Both the position numbers and the translations under genes were made by a program. Positions 24,227 through 33,339 of a DNA stretch of 64,000 nt are shown here, piece after piece (the stretch's first letter is position 1; each line of letters begins with the position of its first letter). The notes beneath the pieces were generated by a model. It was not told the origin of the DNA. It did no database searches and worked only from the letters and a program-made list of their open reading frames with translations. The stretch lies in contig URPA01000006.1 in NCBI GenBank assembly GCA_900549545.1, positions 1-64,000 on the forward strand, given 5' to 3'. Source of the DNA: an uncultured Eubacteriales bacterium. GTDB lineage: Bacteria > Bacillota > Clostridia > Oscillospirales > Oscillospiraceae.

Positions 24227-25467
24227 GCTATATTGAAGCAAAAGAAAAATACGCCGCCTTGGGTGTGGACGCCGATGCGGCAATCGCAAAGCTGAAAACC
24301 ATCCCTGTCTCCCTGCACTGCTGGCAGGGGGACGATGTGCGCGGCTTCGATACCGACCCCACAAAGCCCCTCACCGGCGGCATCCAGACCACCGGCAACT
24401 ACCCAGGCAGAGCCAGAACTCCGGAGGAGCTGATGGCGGACATCGACGAGGTTTTGAAGCTCTGCCCCGGCAGGAAAAAGCTGAACCTCCACGCAAGCTA
24501 TGCCATTTTTGAAAACGGCGACTGGGCGGACAGGGATAAGCTTGAGCCGAAGCACTTCAAAAAGTGGGTGGATTTCTGCAAGGCGCGAGGCTTGGGCTGT
24601 GACTTTAACCCGACTTTTTTCTCCCACCCAAAGGCAAGCGGCCTGACGCTCTCCTCAACGGATGAAAGCATCCGCCGCTTCTGGATAGAGCATGGCAAGG
24701 CCTGTATACGCATTTCAAGCTATCTTGCGGAGAAGCTGGGTCAGCCCTGCGTTATGAACATTTGGACAGGGGACGGCTTCAAGGACATTCCCGCTGACCG
24801 CATAGGGCCGAGGGAGCGCTATCGCGCCTCTATTGATGAGATACTATCCGAGCCATATGACTTTTCCAAGGTCAAGCCCTGCGTTGAATCTAAAGTCTTT
24901 GGCATCGGCGTGGAGGCGTACACTGTGGGCAGTGCTGAATTTGCCCTGAGCTATGCCGCATTTAACCGCGACAAGTGCCTGTCGCTGATGGACAACGGGC
25001 ACTATCACCCTACCGAGGTGGTGTCGGATAAAATTCCCGCGCTGCTGACCTTTTTCCCGGAGATAGCGCTGCACATCACCCGCCCAATCCGCTGGGACAG
25101 CGACCATGTGGTGCGTCTTGATGATGAGACGATGGAAATTTGCAAGGAGATAGTCCGCTGCGGAACGGAGCGCGTGAATATCGCGCTGGATTATTTTGAC
25201 GCGTCCATCAACCGCATTTCTGCGTGGGCCGTGGGCTATCGCAATGTGCAGAAGGCGCTGCTCATGGCGCTCTGCACCCCGGACTTGACCGCCATGCAGG
25301 ACGCGGGAAACTGGACAGAGCTGATGGTTTGCCAGGAGGAGCTGAAAACCCTGCCCTTTGGTGAGGTCTGGGCAGAATACTGCCGTCAGTGCGGTGTGCC
25401 AGATGACGGCGAGTGGTTTCAAGATGTGAAGCGCTATGAGGCGGAAGTCCTCAGCAAGAGGGGTTGA
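24223..25467 (+). CDS. rhaA: L-rhamnose isomerase
   Basis: It interconverts L-rhamnose and L-rhamnulose using divalent metal. The 414-aa length is normal. Recognisable segments are SLHCWQGDDVRGF near residue 30, LNLHASYAIF, GCDFNPTFFSHPKASGLTLS and the metal-binding DNGHYHPTE near residue 262. Translational coupling with rhaB is shown by the ATGA overlap, and rhaD starts 4 nt after its stop. The gene order B-A-D matches the classical operon. Confidence 0.96.
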   Translation: MSYIEAKEKYAALGVDADAAIAKLKTIPVSLHCWQGDDVRGFDTDPTKPLTGGIQTTGNYPGRARTPEELMADIDEVLKLCPGRKKLNLHASYAIFENGDWADRDKLEPKHFKKWVDFCKARGLGCDFNPTFFSHPKASGLTLSSTDESIRRFWIEHGKACIRISSYLAEKLGQPCVMNIWTGDGFKDIPADRIGPRERYRASIDEILSEPYDFSKVKPCVESKVFGIGVEAYTVGSAEFALSYAAFNRDKCLSLMDNGHYHPTEVVSDKIPALLTFFPEIALHITRPIRWDSDHVVRLDDETMEICKEIVRCGTERVNIALDYFDASINRISAWAVGYRNVQKALLMALCTPDLTAMQDAGNWTELMVCQEELKTLPFGEVWAEYCRQCGVPDDGEWFQDVKRYEAEVLSKRG

Positions 25468-25471
25468 TAAT

Positions 25472-26299
25472 ATGGGTATACTTGACACGAAGATTTTGAA
25501 AGATTACATCCGCATGTGCTCTGACGGCTGGCAGCTCGGCTGGCACGAGCGCAACGGCGGAAATCTCACCTACCGCATGACGGCGGAGGATGTGACGCTC
25601 TGCAAGCCATATTTTAACGCAGAGTCACGGCAGTGGGTCAGTATGGGTGTGCAGGCGGAGAATCTGGCGGGGGAGCATTTCATAACCACCGGCTCAGGCA
25701 AGTTTTTCCGCAATGTGGAGCTTGACCCCGCCGCGAACATCGGAATTGTGGAGATAAACGAGCGCGGCGACAGCTGGCGCATCGTCTGGGGCCTGGAAAA
25801 CGGCGCGAAGCCTACAAGCGAATTTCCAAGCCATTTTCTCAACCACAGCGTCCGCAAGGCGGCGACTGGCGGCGAGAACCGCATCATCTACCACTGCCAC
25901 GCTACCAATATCATTGCCCTGACCTACATTCTGCCCCTGACTGACAGGGACTTCACCCGCGCCCTGTGGCAGAGCGCGACTGAGTGCCCTGTGGTGTTCC
26001 CGGAGGGTGTGGGCGTCTGCTCGTGGATGGTTCCCGGCGGGGCTGAGATTGCCCGCGCAACCTCTGAGCTGATGAAAAGCTACCCGGCGGCAATCTGGGC
26101 GCACCACGGTCTGTTCGTCTCCGGCCCGGATTTCGACACAGCCTTTGGCCTCGCTCATACCATCGAAAAGAGCGCCGAGATTTATGTAAAAGTCCTCTCC
26201 GCCGGGCAGGGAAAAATCCGCCAGACAATCACCGATGATGACCTCCGCGCCATTGCCAAGGATTTCGGCGTGACGCTGAATGAGAGGTTTTTGGGTTAA
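25472..26299 (+). CDS. rhaD: Rhamnulose-1-phosphate aldolase
   Basis: This class II aldolase splits rhamnulose-1-phosphate to dihydroxyacetone phosphate and L-lactaldehyde. The ATG at 25472 is preceded by GAGGGGTTG; an upstream in-frame start inside rhaA is rejected. The 275-aa product has NGGNLTYR near residue 29, the catalytic Glu region around residue 120 and zinc ligands in IYHCHATNI and WAHHGLFVSG. No lactaldehyde dehydrogenase or propanediol oxidoreductase gene is in the island, so lactaldehyde must be handled elsewhere. Confidence 0.95.
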   Translation: MGILDTKILKDYIRMCSDGWQLGWHERNGGNLTYRMTAEDVTLCKPYFNAESRQWVSMGVQAENLAGEHFITTGSGKFFRNVELDPAANIGIVEINERGDSWRIVWGLENGAKPTSEFPSHFLNHSVRKAATGGENRIIYHCHATNIIALTYILPLTDRDFTRALWQSATECPVVFPEGVGVCSWMVPGGAEIARATSELMKSYPAAIWAHHGLFVSGPDFDTAFGLAHTIEKSAEIYVKVLSAGQGKIRQTITDDDLRAIAKDFGVTLNERFLG

Positions 26300-26580
26300 T
26301 GTAAAGCAAGAAACGATTATCTCTTTTGTAAATTCTGTTCGAGAGATTACCTTTGCTGCAACATGATCATAAGAACCTTGTGAGCCTTTTACTCTTTGTT
26401 TATGCGACGCAGATTCTGCATATTAATAATTCTACACAAGAAAAATTGACCCACAAGCTGACCCACAACAGGAAAGCGCCGCACGGAAACAATGGAGCAA
26501 AGAGTCTCTAACCAAACTTCAAATCAAGCAAAAAGCGCCCAAGAGAGCCGGAAATGGCTCTTTGAGCGCTCAGGATACAC
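26300..26580. other. Non-coding right end of the island with integrase-arm-like repeats
   Basis: No gene is seen. TGACCCACA occurs at 26447-26455 and again exactly 12 bp later at 26459-26467; the same motif in the same orientation is at 14004-14012 near the left end. A hairpin at 26534-26570, with arms related to AGCGCTCAAAGAGCC, is followed by TTTTT on the minus strand and could terminate leftward transcripts. Confidence 0.5.
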
Positions 26581-26626
26581 TTCGTAATCAGCAGGTCGTG
26601 TGTTCGAGTCACATTACCAGCTCCAT
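26581..26626 (+). repeat. Island right attachment repeat (tRNA-Thr 3' fragment)
   Basis: This perfect 46-bp copy of the tRNA-Thr 3' half has no 5' half, so it is not a functional tRNA. It is the displaced original chromosomal 3' end. The hairpin that follows (26631-26656) is a near copy of the tRNA terminator but ends GTTTCC instead of a T-run. Confidence 0.9.
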
Positions 26627-26671
26627 TTAAGCCCCGGAATTGTTTGATTCCGGGGCGTTTCCATTTCCGCA

Positions 26672-27703
26672 TCAATTAAACAGCTTTTCAATTGTTCTGT
26701 CAGTGAATTCTGAGAGCGCGGCAAAGTCCATGTGCGCCTTGTATACGCTCTCCATCTCGTCGTGCAGCTCCTTGGCCTGACGCAGCTTTATATACGCAAG
26801 CTCCATGAGCTTTTCCTCAAGCTTCGCGGTAGACCTGAGCTCGGCCCGTTCCTCTTTGGGAAGCGTTCTGCCTGTTTTGATATGCCGCGATTCCTCATAG
26901 TCACCAAACGAGGTGAAGGCCAGAGAAAGCCCGGGGATGAGAACCGCCTCAAGCCGCTCCGGGTCAACAGGGGAGGGGCAGCGCACGATGTCAAGACCGC
27001 GATGAAAAGCCTCGCTTGCCGCAAATTCCAGCGCGGCAGATACATAAGCAGCGGGGCCGTCAAGACAGTAGATAAGTTTACATAATTTTGAAATCTCTCC
27101 GCAGAGCATGAAATCCCCGAGACAGCTTGCGGCTCTCAGAAAGCGGGTTTGAGTTGAAGCGGTTCCTTGAGTGCTTACGGTGTGAACGCTGTCAAAGACG
27201 GCGGCGATTTTCTTTTCAAGAGATATCTTTTCTTTTTCCGTCATAGCTGGTGGAACGGAGGCCTCGCGTATGGAAGCCGCCGCGCGTATATAAGCGTATG
27301 CCTTAGCGTAAAGCTCTTTATAGCTTTTGCTGATTCGGTTAACATAAGATTTCTCATCGCCAGAGAATGGGAGATTCAGAAATTGCCCGATGTTAACATA
27401 GTCTGCATCTGCTGCAAAGCAGCGCGGCTCACCGACATGGGGAGCGGTGCCGTCAACCCAAGCGGCATTAATCGACGGGATGTACACTCCGTCGAGAGAG
27501 TCTGGGTCCCCGGAGCAGAGAACGTATTCCACATCCATGCCACGCTCCTCGGCGGCCTTTCCAATGCGCCGCATAAAACCGGATTTGCCCGTGCCCGGGC
27601 CACCCTTGATTATGTGCAGAAAAGCTCCATCAGGCGGGAACTGGTCGTATAAAGAATAAAAGCCCTGCTTAGAATTTGCGCCTAAAAAATATGTTTTTAC
27701 CAT
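26672..27703 (-). CDS. P-loop ATPase-like protein, PRK06851-type (343 aa)
   Basis: The N-terminus holds a Walker A motif IIKGGPGTGKSGFMRRIG (about residues 31-48). Segments about dumping a cysteine-containing second half (EYVLCSGDPDSLDGVYIPS) resemble a family of uncharacterised Bacillota P-loop proteins of 340-370 residues with two nucleotide-binding halves. No helicase or AAA signatures follow. It is a single gene at the right side of the island, in the restored chromosome. Function is unknown. The family name is from memory and should be treated as likely rather than certain. Confidence 0.65.
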   Translation of the reverse strand: MVKTYFLGANSKQGFYSLYDQFPPDGAFLHIIKGGPGTGKSGFMRRIGKAAEERGMDVEYVLCSGDPDSLDGVYIPSINAAWVDGTAPHVGEPRCFAADADYVNIGQFLNLPFSGDEKSYVNRISKSYKELYAKAYAYIRAAASIREASVPPAMTEKEKISLEKKIAAVFDSVHTVSTQGTASTQTRFLRAASCLGDFMLCGEISKLCKLIYCLDGPAAYVSAALEFAASEAFHRGLDIVRCPSPVDPERLEAVLIPGLSLAFTSFGDYEESRHIKTGRTLPKEERAELRSTAKLEEKLMELAYIKLRQAKELHDEMESVYKAHMDFAALSEFTDRTIEKLFN

Positions 27704-27754
27704 TATGGCACCCCCTTACCGGATATATTATATGCAGGCTGGGCGCATAACGAC

Positions 27755-27790
27755 AAAAAACCGGCGCTGTCAAATGACAGCGCCGGTTAA
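27755..27790 (-). terminator. Terminator of the coiled-coil protein gene
   Basis: A 13-bp stem (AACCGGCGCTGTC) closes on a four-base AAAT-type loop and on the minus strand is followed by TTTTTT. Confidence 0.9.
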
Positions 27791-27811
27791 GTATCAGGTT
27801 ATTGCTGAAAA

Positions 27812-29362
27812 TCAGACGGTGGTCTTCTTGGTGGCGAGGTCGACAACCGCGTTGACAATGGCGACGATTGCGACCACAGCCGCGGCAGCAATGACGATTG
27901 CGGCGACGGTGGAGCCCGCGACGGCGGACATAACCGTACCGGCGACAGGAGTAAGAATAGCGGCGACGAGTGCGACCACAGCGGAGACAGCGGCGACTAT
28001 ACCGGCAACCTTGCTCGAGCCGATGAGGCCGATAGCACCGGCAACCAGAGCGATGACACTGGCGATGATGGCCATAACGGCGCCGACAGCGCGGAGGGTA
28101 AGCTCACGGGTGACGACAGTGCCGTTATCACCGGAGAACTCTCTGGCGGTGGCGACAACCGCAAGACCCTGATCAATGTCAAGGATGCCCTTGCTGTCAA
28201 GATACTTGAAGTCGGGGCCGAGCCTGTCGGCGATGCTCACAAGGTCGCCATAGGTCTCGCTGGCAAGGACGGTCTCAATACCGTCGATAACCTGAGCCTG
28301 ACCGCTTTCGTACTCATCAAGCTTTGCTTTGCCGTCGGCAAGCTGCTTCTGAGCGTCATTGAGGGACTTCTGACCCTCGTTGATGGTCTTTTCAGCCTCC
28401 TCGAGCTTTTCCTTGCCCTCCATGAGCTGGCCTCTGCCGTTGAGCAGAGTCTCACGACCGGCATAGTAATCCTCGATGCCCTTGTTGTAGTCATCAAGAC
28501 CGGCTTCGTACTGGGCTACACTTGCCTGACCTGCTTCATAGGAAGTCACGGTGAGATAAGCGCCATAGCCCTGACCAAGGCTGGTAATGGACTCTGCCGC
28601 TCCGGGTAAAGCCAAGACAGCACCCTGATAATACTTAGCGGTAAGGGCCGTGACTTCGGCCTGCTGTTCCGCAGTCAGGGTTGAGGCGTCAGCAATGCCA
28701 TGTGCAGTGCAGTAATCCTTAACGGCCTGATCCATAGCGGTGGTATAGAGTGCAGCCTTTTTCTCTCCAGGGATATTTGCGTCATAGGCCTTGAAAGCAG
28801 CGGCACTGATAACATCCTTTTCCTGGGAGCCCTGTGCGTAGACATTAACAGCGTCATATGCGTTTTTTATTGCTGTGGGGTTGGCATCGTAAGCTGCTTT
28901 TGCGGTCTTATATGCCGCCTGAGTTTCAGGTGCAGCGAGCTGAGCCTTACCGGCGAGGTAAGCCTGCTTGTTATCCTCAAGAGTTTTGCGGGCCTGACTG
29001 AGCTTATACTCGGCATCCTCAAGCTTGGCCAAACCGGCGTTATACTCTTTCTCTTTTTCTTCAAGAGTCTTCTGGCCCTCTTCATACTCTTTCTTGCCGT
29101 CTTCAAGAGTTTTCTGGCCATCATCATAATCCTTAGAGCCCTGCTCATATGCGGCAAGACCGTCGATGTAGGCCTGCTTATTTTCGGCAAGGGTATTAAG
29201 CCCATCCTCGAGAGTGTTGAGGTCCGCGGTGGATACCTCGCTCTTATTCTCCCAGTAATCCTTGCACTCGAGCGTATCGGCCAGACCAATGCCGCCGCCT
29301 ACAAGGCCGAATATGGAAGCAAGAATAAGAATGACGCTAAGAATCTTAACAGAACTTTTCAT
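27812..29362 (-). CDS. Coiled-coil repeat membrane protein (516 aa)
   Basis: Residues 5-28 form a signal anchor. Residues ~45-130 and ~275-355 consist of short helical repeats with a pattern like L-x2-G-x2-x-Y/L, for example DGQKTLEDGKKEYEEGQ and EGQKSLNDAQKQLADGK. This pattern also occurs in YhgE/Pip-type and FtsX-associated extracellular stalks. Three to four strongly hydrophobic, Ala/Val-rich helices close the protein (about 425-505). The layout predicts two coiled-coil arms outside the membrane with both ends anchored. No enzyme motif is present and function is unknown. GGGAGGAAAAGC precedes the ATG. Confidence 0.75.
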   Translation of the reverse strand: MKSSVKILSVILILASIFGLVGGGIGLADTLECKDYWENKSEVSTADLNTLEDGLNTLAENKQAYIDGLAAYEQGSKDYDDGQKTLEDGKKEYEEGQKTLEEKEKEYNAGLAKLEDAEYKLSQARKTLEDNKQAYLAGKAQLAAPETQAAYKTAKAAYDANPTAIKNAYDAVNVYAQGSQEKDVISAAAFKAYDANIPGEKKAALYTTAMDQAVKDYCTAHGIADASTLTAEQQAEVTALTAKYYQGAVLALPGAAESITSLGQGYGAYLTVTSYEAGQASVAQYEAGLDDYNKGIEDYYAGRETLLNGRGQLMEGKEKLEEAEKTINEGQKSLNDAQKQLADGKAKLDEYESGQAQVIDGIETVLASETYGDLVSIADRLGPDFKYLDSKGILDIDQGLAVVATAREFSGDNGTVVTRELTLRAVGAVMAIIASVIALVAGAIGLIGSSKVAGIVAAVSAVVALVAAILTPVAGTVMSAVAGSTVAAIVIAAAAVVAIVAIVNAVVDLATKKTTV

Positions 29363-29566
29363 GCTTTTCCTCCCATAAAATCATTTATGTAGTTTTTAAC
29401 ATAGTCTGTGCTTATGATACATCAAACCGCCCTAAAAAACAAGGGATTTTTTCACTATATGTGTATATTTCTTACACTTATTTAAAAATGTATAGTTACT
29501 GGCGGATAATTACGGTCTCATGTATTTAAGCGATAATTAAATGCGGGGCAAAGCACGCCTTTATAC

Positions 29567-29595
29567 TTGAAAAACAGAGCCGGGAATGATATAGT
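29567..29595 (+). promoter_or_regulatory. Promoter of pepV
   Basis: TTGAAA at 29567-29572, a 17-bp spacer and TATAGT at 29590-29595 lie 45 nt before the start codon. Confidence 0.65.
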
Positions 29596-29639
29596 CGCAT
29601 AGATAAGACATTTTATGCTGCTCTGAGGAGGAAATAATT

Positions 29640-31019
29640 ATGAATGATGAGCTTCGCCGGGATATTGACAGCTTTGCTGAGCAAAACCGGGAGAACATAA
29701 TAAGGGATATCTCCCGCCTTGTGGCGGTTAACAGCGTCGAAGGGGAGAGCGCGGAAGACGCACCCTATGGTGCAGGCCCCGCCGAGGCTTTGAAGGTGGC
29801 TTTTGATATTGCCCGTGAGCTCGGCCTTGAGACTGAGAGCTATGACGGGAAAATGGGCTGCGCCATGACCGGGGCAGGGGATAGATACCTTGCGACTATC
29901 ACCCATCTGGACATTGTCCCTGCCGGGGATGGCTGGTCCGGTGACCCCCTCACGCTCAGACAGCGTGAGGGATATATGATTGGCCGCGGCGTCATGGACG
30001 ATAAGGGCCCGTCGGTTCTCTGCCTGTACGCGCTTAAATACCTCAAGGACAGGGGCCTTGAGCTTCGCTACCCGGTGCGCGCGCTGCTGGGCCTTTCTGA
30101 GGAGACGGGGATGGACGATGTTGTGTATTATCTCGACAACTACCCCGCGCCGCTCTTCTGCTTCAGCCCGGACGCGAACTTCCCCCTCTGCAACGGGGAA
30201 AAGGGCGGCTTCCACGGCAGGATCGTTTCCAAAATCGCCCTTGATAATATTGTTGACATCCATGGCGGGATTGCCGGCAACGTCATCCCCGACAAGGCGA
30301 GCGCCACCGTCAAGGCCCAGAGCCTGCGCTCCACAGAGCGCGTTGAGGCCGTGGAGAAGGAGCCCGGTGTGTGGGAGCTTCATGCCCGCGGCATCGGTGG
30401 GCACGCCTCCCAGCCGGAGGGGACGATAAACGCCATTGGTCTGCTGGTGGACTATATGCTCGAAAACAAGCTCCTCCGCGGCGAGGAGAAGGCGCTGTTT
30501 GAGTTCTTCGCCAAAATGCACAGAGCGTCCGACGGCTCTCTGCTCGGCATAGACGCGCGCGATGAAGCCTTCGGGGCGCTGACCGTCATCGGCGGCGTTA
30601 TCGGCATCGAGAACGGGCGCATCTTCCAGACTGTTGACAGCCGTTACCCCACCAGCACCGACGGAAAGACCATTGCCGCGAAGCTTCTGGCGCAGGCGGG
30701 CGGACTTGCGGAGGTCATCACCGACAGCGACTCCGTACCCTTCTACATGAGCCTTGATAACCCGGCGGTGCAGGTGTGCATCAACGCCTATAATACCATA
30801 ACCGGCGAGAACGCCGAGCCCTATACCATCGGCGGCGGCACCTATGCAAGGCAGTTTCCAAACGCTGTCTCCTTCGGCCCCGAGCACCCGGAGCGCCCCG
30901 CGCCGGATTTCGCAGGGCCCATCCATGGCGCGGACGAGGCGGCAAGCATCGAATATTTCATGGAGGCGCTCAAGGTCTATATCCTTGCGCTTATCGAGCT
31001 TGAAAAGCTGGAGTTCTGA
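29640..31019 (+). CDS. pepV: M20 dipeptidase, PepV/Sapep type
   Basis: A cytoplasmic zinc metallopeptidase that cleaves dipeptides. The 459-aa length fits PepV. Metal and catalytic residues lie in ITHLDIVPAG (His89, Asp91), GRGVMDDKGP, LGLSEETGMDD (paired Glu) and the late IHGADE. The lid domain begins after GEKGGFHGRIV. GAGGAGG lies 8 nt before the ATG. It stands alone between the coiled-coil protein and a two-component pair. A second M20 enzyme, PepT, is at 58.9 kb, so peptide turnover is well represented. Confidence 0.92.
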   Translation: MNDELRRDIDSFAEQNRENIIRDISRLVAVNSVEGESAEDAPYGAGPAEALKVAFDIARELGLETESYDGKMGCAMTGAGDRYLATITHLDIVPAGDGWSGDPLTLRQREGYMIGRGVMDDKGPSVLCLYALKYLKDRGLELRYPVRALLGLSEETGMDDVVYYLDNYPAPLFCFSPDANFPLCNGEKGGFHGRIVSKIALDNIVDIHGGIAGNVIPDKASATVKAQSLRSTERVEAVEKEPGVWELHARGIGGHASQPEGTINAIGLLVDYMLENKLLRGEEKALFEFFAKMHRASDGSLLGIDARDEAFGALTVIGGVIGIENGRIFQTVDSRYPTSTDGKTIAAKLLAQAGGLAEVITDSDSVPFYMSLDNPAVQVCINAYNTITGENAEPYTIGGGTYARQFPNAVSFGPEHPERPAPDFAGPIHGADEAASIEYFMEALKVYILALIELEKLEF

Positions 31020-31035
31020 TTTTTTCCTGAAACAC

Positions 31036-31067
31036 AGACCTCTGCCCGCAAAAACGGCGGAGGTCTT
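31036..31067 (+). terminator. Probable terminator of pepV
   Basis: AGACCTC-x-GCC pairs with GGCGGAGGTCT around an A-rich loop. The following TTGTC is a weak T-tract. Confidence 0.55.
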
Positions 31068-31167
31068 GTCAATTATAATGTCTGTTTTTACATTTTTTTA
31101 ACCTTTGTGTTTCAAGGGGAAGTATAATAGCACATAGAAGTTGACAATACAAAGGAGAGCGTTTGAT

Positions 31168-31851
31168 ATGAGTAAGCGTGCGCTGATAGTTGAGGACGAT
31201 GCAAATATAGCGGAGCTGCTGCGCCTGTATCTGGGTAAGGACGGGTTTGAGGTCATGATAGCGGCGGACGGCGGGAAGGCGGAGTCGATGTTTGACCTGT
31301 TTGCCCCGGATGTTGTGCTGCTGGATATCATGCTGCCCGTGAAGGACGGCTGGCAGGTCTGCCGCGATATCCGCAAAAAATCCTCCGTGCCTATAATAAT
31401 GCTCACCGCAAAGGGTGAAACTAATGATAAGGTCAGCGGCCTTGAGATGGGGGCGGACGATTATGTGACAAAGCCCTTTGAGGTCAAGGAGCTGCTGGCC
31501 CGTGTCCACGCGGTCATGCGCCGCACGGATGCTGACGCTCCGGTGGAGAAGAAGCTGGTCTTTGACAAGATGACCATCAATCTTGATTCCTATGAGCTTA
31601 TTGTAAACGGCAAGAAGGTGGACACTCCGCCGAAGGAGATGGAGCTTCTTTATCATCTTGCCTCCTCGCCCAACCGGGTGTTTACCAGAAATCAGCTTCT
31701 GGACGAGGTCTGGGGCTTTGATTATTTTGGCGATTCGAGGACGGTCGATGTCCACGTCAAGCGCTTGAGAGAGAAGCTCGAGGGAGTGTCGGATAAATGG
31801 AGCCTCAAAACCGTGTGGGGCGTGGGCTATAAGTTTGAGCTTTTGAGTTAA
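31168..31851 (+). CDS. OmpR-family response regulator (227 aa)
   Basis: The receiver domain has the acidic pocket Glu9-Asp10-Asp11, the phospho-acceptor Asp53 (VVLLDIMLP) and the conserved Lys in YVTKPF. A winged-helix DNA-binding domain ends in VDVHVKRLREKLE and TVWGVGYKF. The ATG at 31168 follows AAAGGAGAG; nine codons upstream of it in frame have no SD. A histidine kinase starts 6 nt after its stop and an HtrA protease follows, so an envelope-stress role is plausible but inferred. Confidence 0.93.
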   Translation: MSKRALIVEDDANIAELLRLYLGKDGFEVMIAADGGKAESMFDLFAPDVVLLDIMLPVKDGWQVCRDIRKKSSVPIIMLTAKGETNDKVSGLEMGADDYVTKPFEVKELLARVHAVMRRTDADAPVEKKLVFDKMTINLDSYELIVNGKKVDTPPKEMELLYHLASSPNRVFTRNQLLDEVWGFDYFGDSRTVDVHVKRLREKLEGVSDKWSLKTVWGVGYKFELLS

Positions 31852-31857
31852 GAGAAG

Positions 31858-33300
31858 ATGAAGAGCATTTATTGGCGCAATTTCAGCGCCACAACGCTGA
31901 TGGTTTTCATCTGCTTTTTAGTCATCACCATTTCCTTCACGGGGATTGGCCGCAACTACCTCATGGATGAATACCGCCAGCAGATGAACGCCGCGGCGGA
32001 GGAGGTGGCGCACACGGCGTCGGCTTTTTCCGGCAGCGAGGATTCGCTTTCCAGCTGGCCGCTTGCAATGTCGTTAAGCTCCATTGCCGCCTCCACGGGC
32101 AATCAGGTCTTTGTCGCCGACAGCAGCGGGCACATTGTCTCCTGCTCAGACAAGGCCCCGGTGTGCGAGCATATCGGCGCGATGATACCGCGCGAGTTTC
32201 TTGAGCATCTTGAGCAAAACGGAAGCTATAACTGCAAGAGCGACGTTGGCGGGCTTTTCAAGTCTGACCGCTATGTCACCGCGCGGCTTATCAGTTCTCC
32301 CGGTGACGGGGAGAGCATAGGCTATGTGCTGGTATGCAAGAGCATTGATAACATTCTGGGCGTGTGGTCGGCTTTCCTTGTCATTGCGATGATAATAACC
32401 ACCGGCGTGTTCATTGCCGCCATGGCCATGACTCTGGTATATTCAAAGCGCATGGCAAGGCCGCTGGACGAGATAGCCTCCGCCTCGCGCAAGTTTGCGA
32501 GGGGGGATTTCTCCGTCCGCGTCCGCCAGCAGGATGACCCGACCGACGAGATGGGCGCGCTTATCGATTCCTTTAACAAAATGGCGGATTCTCTTGAGAA
32601 GGCCGAGAACCGGCGCAGCGAGTTTATTGCCAACATCTCTCATGAGCTGCGCACACCCATGACCACGATCGCGGGCTTTGCCGATGGGATTCTGGATGGC
32701 ACCATTCCCAAGGAGGACGAGGAGAAATACCTCGTTTCGATTAGGGACGAGACGCGCCGCCTTTCAAGGCTTGTGCGCAATATGCTCAGCGTGTCGCAGA
32801 CAAAATCCTCCGCCGCTGACCCCAACCGCCGCACGGTGTTTGATTTGACGGAGCTTATTTTGCAGACGCTTCTGAGCTTTGAGAGCAGGGCCACGGCGAA
32901 AAATCTTGACGTTGACCCGCAGCTTCCCGAGAACCACATCATGGTCAAGGCCGACAGGGACGCGATTACCCAGGTTATATATAACCTCCTTGATAATGCC
33001 GTGAAGTTTGCAACACCCGGAAGCTGCCTTATCCTGCGCCTTTATAAGGACAGCGGCAAGGCCTATGTCTCCATCAAGGACTTTGGCGAGACCATTCCGC
33101 CGGATGATCTGCCCTTTATCTTTGACCGTTTCCACAAGTCCGACCGCTCGCGCAGCATGGATAAGGACGGCGTAGGCCTCGGCCTGTATCTTGTAAAGAC
33201 CATCATCAACAGCCATGATGAGGACATCGCCGTGCGCAGCGAAAACGGCATGACCGAGTTCGTGTTCACATTGGCTCTGGCGGAGAAACAGAAACAGTAA
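31858..33300 (+). CDS. Sensor histidine kinase with HAMP domain (480 aa)
   Basis: Two membrane helices (about residues 12-32 and 170-195) flank an extracytoplasmic sensor of ~135 residues. A HAMP region follows (SKRMARPLDEIASASRKFA). The dimerisation helix has ISHELRTPMTTI (His262), and the ATPase domain has the N box (NLLDNAVKF) and G boxes (DGVGLGLYLVK). It is the partner of the response regulator 6 nt upstream and lies 39 nt before htrA. Confidence 0.93.
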   Translation: MKSIYWRNFSATTLMVFICFLVITISFTGIGRNYLMDEYRQQMNAAAEEVAHTASAFSGSEDSLSSWPLAMSLSSIAASTGNQVFVADSSGHIVSCSDKAPVCEHIGAMIPREFLEHLEQNGSYNCKSDVGGLFKSDRYVTARLISSPGDGESIGYVLVCKSIDNILGVWSAFLVIAMIITTGVFIAAMAMTLVYSKRMARPLDEIASASRKFARGDFSVRVRQQDDPTDEMGALIDSFNKMADSLEKAENRRSEFIANISHELRTPMTTIAGFADGILDGTIPKEDEEKYLVSIRDETRRLSRLVRNMLSVSQTKSSAADPNRRTVFDLTELILQTLLSFESRATAKNLDVDPQLPENHIMVKADRDAITQVIYNLLDNAVKFATPGSCLILRLYKDSGKAYVSIKDFGETIPPDDLPFIFDRFHKSDRSRSMDKDGVGLGLYLVKTIINSHDEDIAVRSENGMTEFVFTLALAEKQKQ

Positions 33301-33339
33301 TTTCTTGCCGGTGTTTTCACCGGTTAATGAGGATAGATT

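Larger units (their letters stand above)
13883..26626. mobile_element. Rhamnoside-utilisation island inserted at tRNA-Thr
   Basis: About 12.7 kb is bounded by the two 46-bp repeats. Cargo: AraC regulator, GH3, GPH symporter and GH78, then a second AraC regulator and rhaB-rhaA-rhaD. TGACCCACA motifs lie inside both ends, as expected for integrase arm sites. No integrase, excisionase or conjugation gene is present, so it is either a decayed island or one moved in trans. Confidence 0.8.
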
